Shown here: positions 4,729 through 5,525 of the stretch, in pieces
Layout: each line of letters starts with the position of its first letter
How positions within the stretch are numbered: position 1 is the first letter of the stretch
DNA from: Planctomycetota bacterium
GTDB taxonomy: Bacteria > Planctomycetota > SKW154
Assembly (NCBI GenBank): GCA_026418755.1
Contig: JAOAAR010000147.1
Location: 1 to 5,525, forward strand
Reading direction: 5' to 3'
DNA: 5,525 bases
Notes under the pieces: generated by a model
Seen by the model: the letters and a program-made list of their open reading frames with translations, nothing else
Told to the model about the DNA's origin: nothing
Databases searched by the model: none
Translations under genes and position numbers: made by a program

Positions 4729-5525
4729 ATGTCCAGATGGGGAATCTTTTCACTCCTTGCAGTCCTGGCAATAATGCCTTTCGGCTGTATTGGCAGAGAG
4801 CCGTCAGGGAGTGGAAGCGCAACGCTCGTTCTCACTGACGCCGCTTCCGACCAGATTGATGTCTTCGAGGTTGATGTGGTTCAGGTCACGCTCAAAAAAC
4901 TGAACGGCGCAACTGTTACCACACTGCCCCGCAAACAGCGCGTTGATTTCGCTTCTCTTACAGATGTGAGCCAGATACTGGTCGGCGTCCGCCTTCCGGC
5001 TGGCTACTACAAAAGCGCTGTTATCACCCTTGATTTCTCCAACGCTCTTGTCCTGCTGAACGGCTCAACCACACCAGCAACAGTCTGCGATTCCGACGGT
5101 AACCCCTTAACAGGACTGTTTGATGTCGCAATTGACTTCGACTCATCTACAAGACCAAACATCCTCGTTAGGCGAAACAGACTTCTTCAATTCGACCTCG
5201 ACCTCAACAGTTCAGTGACAGTGGATGCAGCCAACAACAAGGTTTTCGTTATGCCCGTTATAAGCGCGTCAGTTGACCCCACCAACCCAAAACCTGTAAA
5301 CGCATTCGGCCGCTTAAACTCGGTCGACATCAGCACAGGCAGAATAGTCCTCGAAATTCACAATCCTCGCACAGGAGGCATAATTTGTCAATTCACAGTC
5401 ACAACAGAAACAACAACCGTCTTCCAGGTCAACGGAGTCCCTTCGCTCGGCTCAACTGGACTCAATGCGTTCGCCCAACTCCCCAAGAACACCTGCGTCT
5501 TCGCTCAAGGCACGGTTGACACAAC
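4729..5525 (+). CDS. DUF4382/DUF5666-like lipoprotein (C-terminus beyond window edge)
   Basis: Open for 265 codons with no stop before the right edge, so the protein is longer. Residues 1-20 form a short export signal ending in PFGC; the cysteine at 20 is probably lipidated, although the lipobox is weak because proline replaces the usual leucine at -3. Residues about 30-182 match the pattern of DUF4382: SATLVLTDAASDQIDVFEVDV at the start, RLPAGYYKSAVITL in the middle and QFDLDLNSSVTVDAANNKVF...MPVI at the end. From about 191 a second domain starts (NAFGRLNSVDISTGRIVLEI, then TTTVFQVNGV), resembling the small beta-barrel DUF5666 unit that often follows and may repeat. Both domains are found in surface or periplasmic proteins of unknown function. 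It probably belongs to the sigma-factor operon as its fourth gene, since no terminator separates it from the EF-hand gene. The function is not known. Confidence 0.86.
   Translation, partial: MSRWGIFSLLAVLAIMPFGCIGREPSGSGSATLVLTDAASDQIDVFEVDVVQVTLKKLNGATVTTLPRKQRVDFASLTDVSQILVGVRLPAGYYKSAVITLDFSNALVLLNGSTTPATVCDSDGNPLTGLFDVAIDFDSSTRPNILVRRNRLLQFDLDLNSSVTVDAANNKVFVMPVISASVDPTNPKPVNAFGRLNSVDISTGRIVLEIHNPRTGGIICQFTVTTETTTVFQVNGVPSLGSTGLNAFAQLPKNTCVFAQGTVDT

Overview
The window reads as a typical stretch of genome from a diderm (Gram-negative type) bacterium that I cannot place at species level. Pointers to a double membrane are a WaaE/KdtX-like glycosyltransferase, an anti-sigma factor with an extracytoplasmic domain resembling the LolA/RseB fold, an exported EF-hand protein and a lipoprotein. 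The ECF sigma factor resembles the Rhodopirellula/Verrucomicrobium type of sigma-70 proteins, and its partner carries the short N-terminal motif often seen on anti-sigma/FecR-like partners in Planctomycetes and Verrucomicrobia. This suggests, without proving, a PVC-related or uncultivated lineage. Base composition is moderate, arginine AGA codons are common, and Shine-Dalgarno sites are clear on most genes.

Layout. (1) Bases 1-633, plus strand: the C-terminal part of a family 2 glycosyltransferase that enters from the left edge. (2) Bases 2057-605, minus strand: a two-gene operon, first a polytopic membrane protein of the 10-TM putative heavy-metal exporter type (ArsP_2-like), then nikR, the nickel-responsive repressor. 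The 3' ends of nikR and the glycosyltransferase overlap by 29 bp, tail to tail. (3) Bases 2058-2279: a divergent intergenic region of about 220 bp with a plausible promoter for the metal operon and several short repeats. (4) Bases 2280-5525, plus strand: a probable operon of ECF sigma factor, membrane-anchored anti-sigma factor (ATGA start/stop overlap), secreted protein with seven EF-hand calcium loops, and a DUF4382/DUF5666-like lipoprotein that runs off the right edge.

How the genes may work together. NikR next to a predicted metal exporter suggests a self-contained nickel response, probably efflux rather than the usual NikR-controlled import. The right-hand operon looks like an envelope signalling unit. 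The sigma factor would be held at the membrane by an anti-sigma factor that lacks the zinc-binding HxxxCxxC motif and has a large outer-side domain. The linked genes for an exported calcium-binding protein and a surface lipoprotein would be targets or modulators. Family assignments come from motifs I can see; the functional links are inference.
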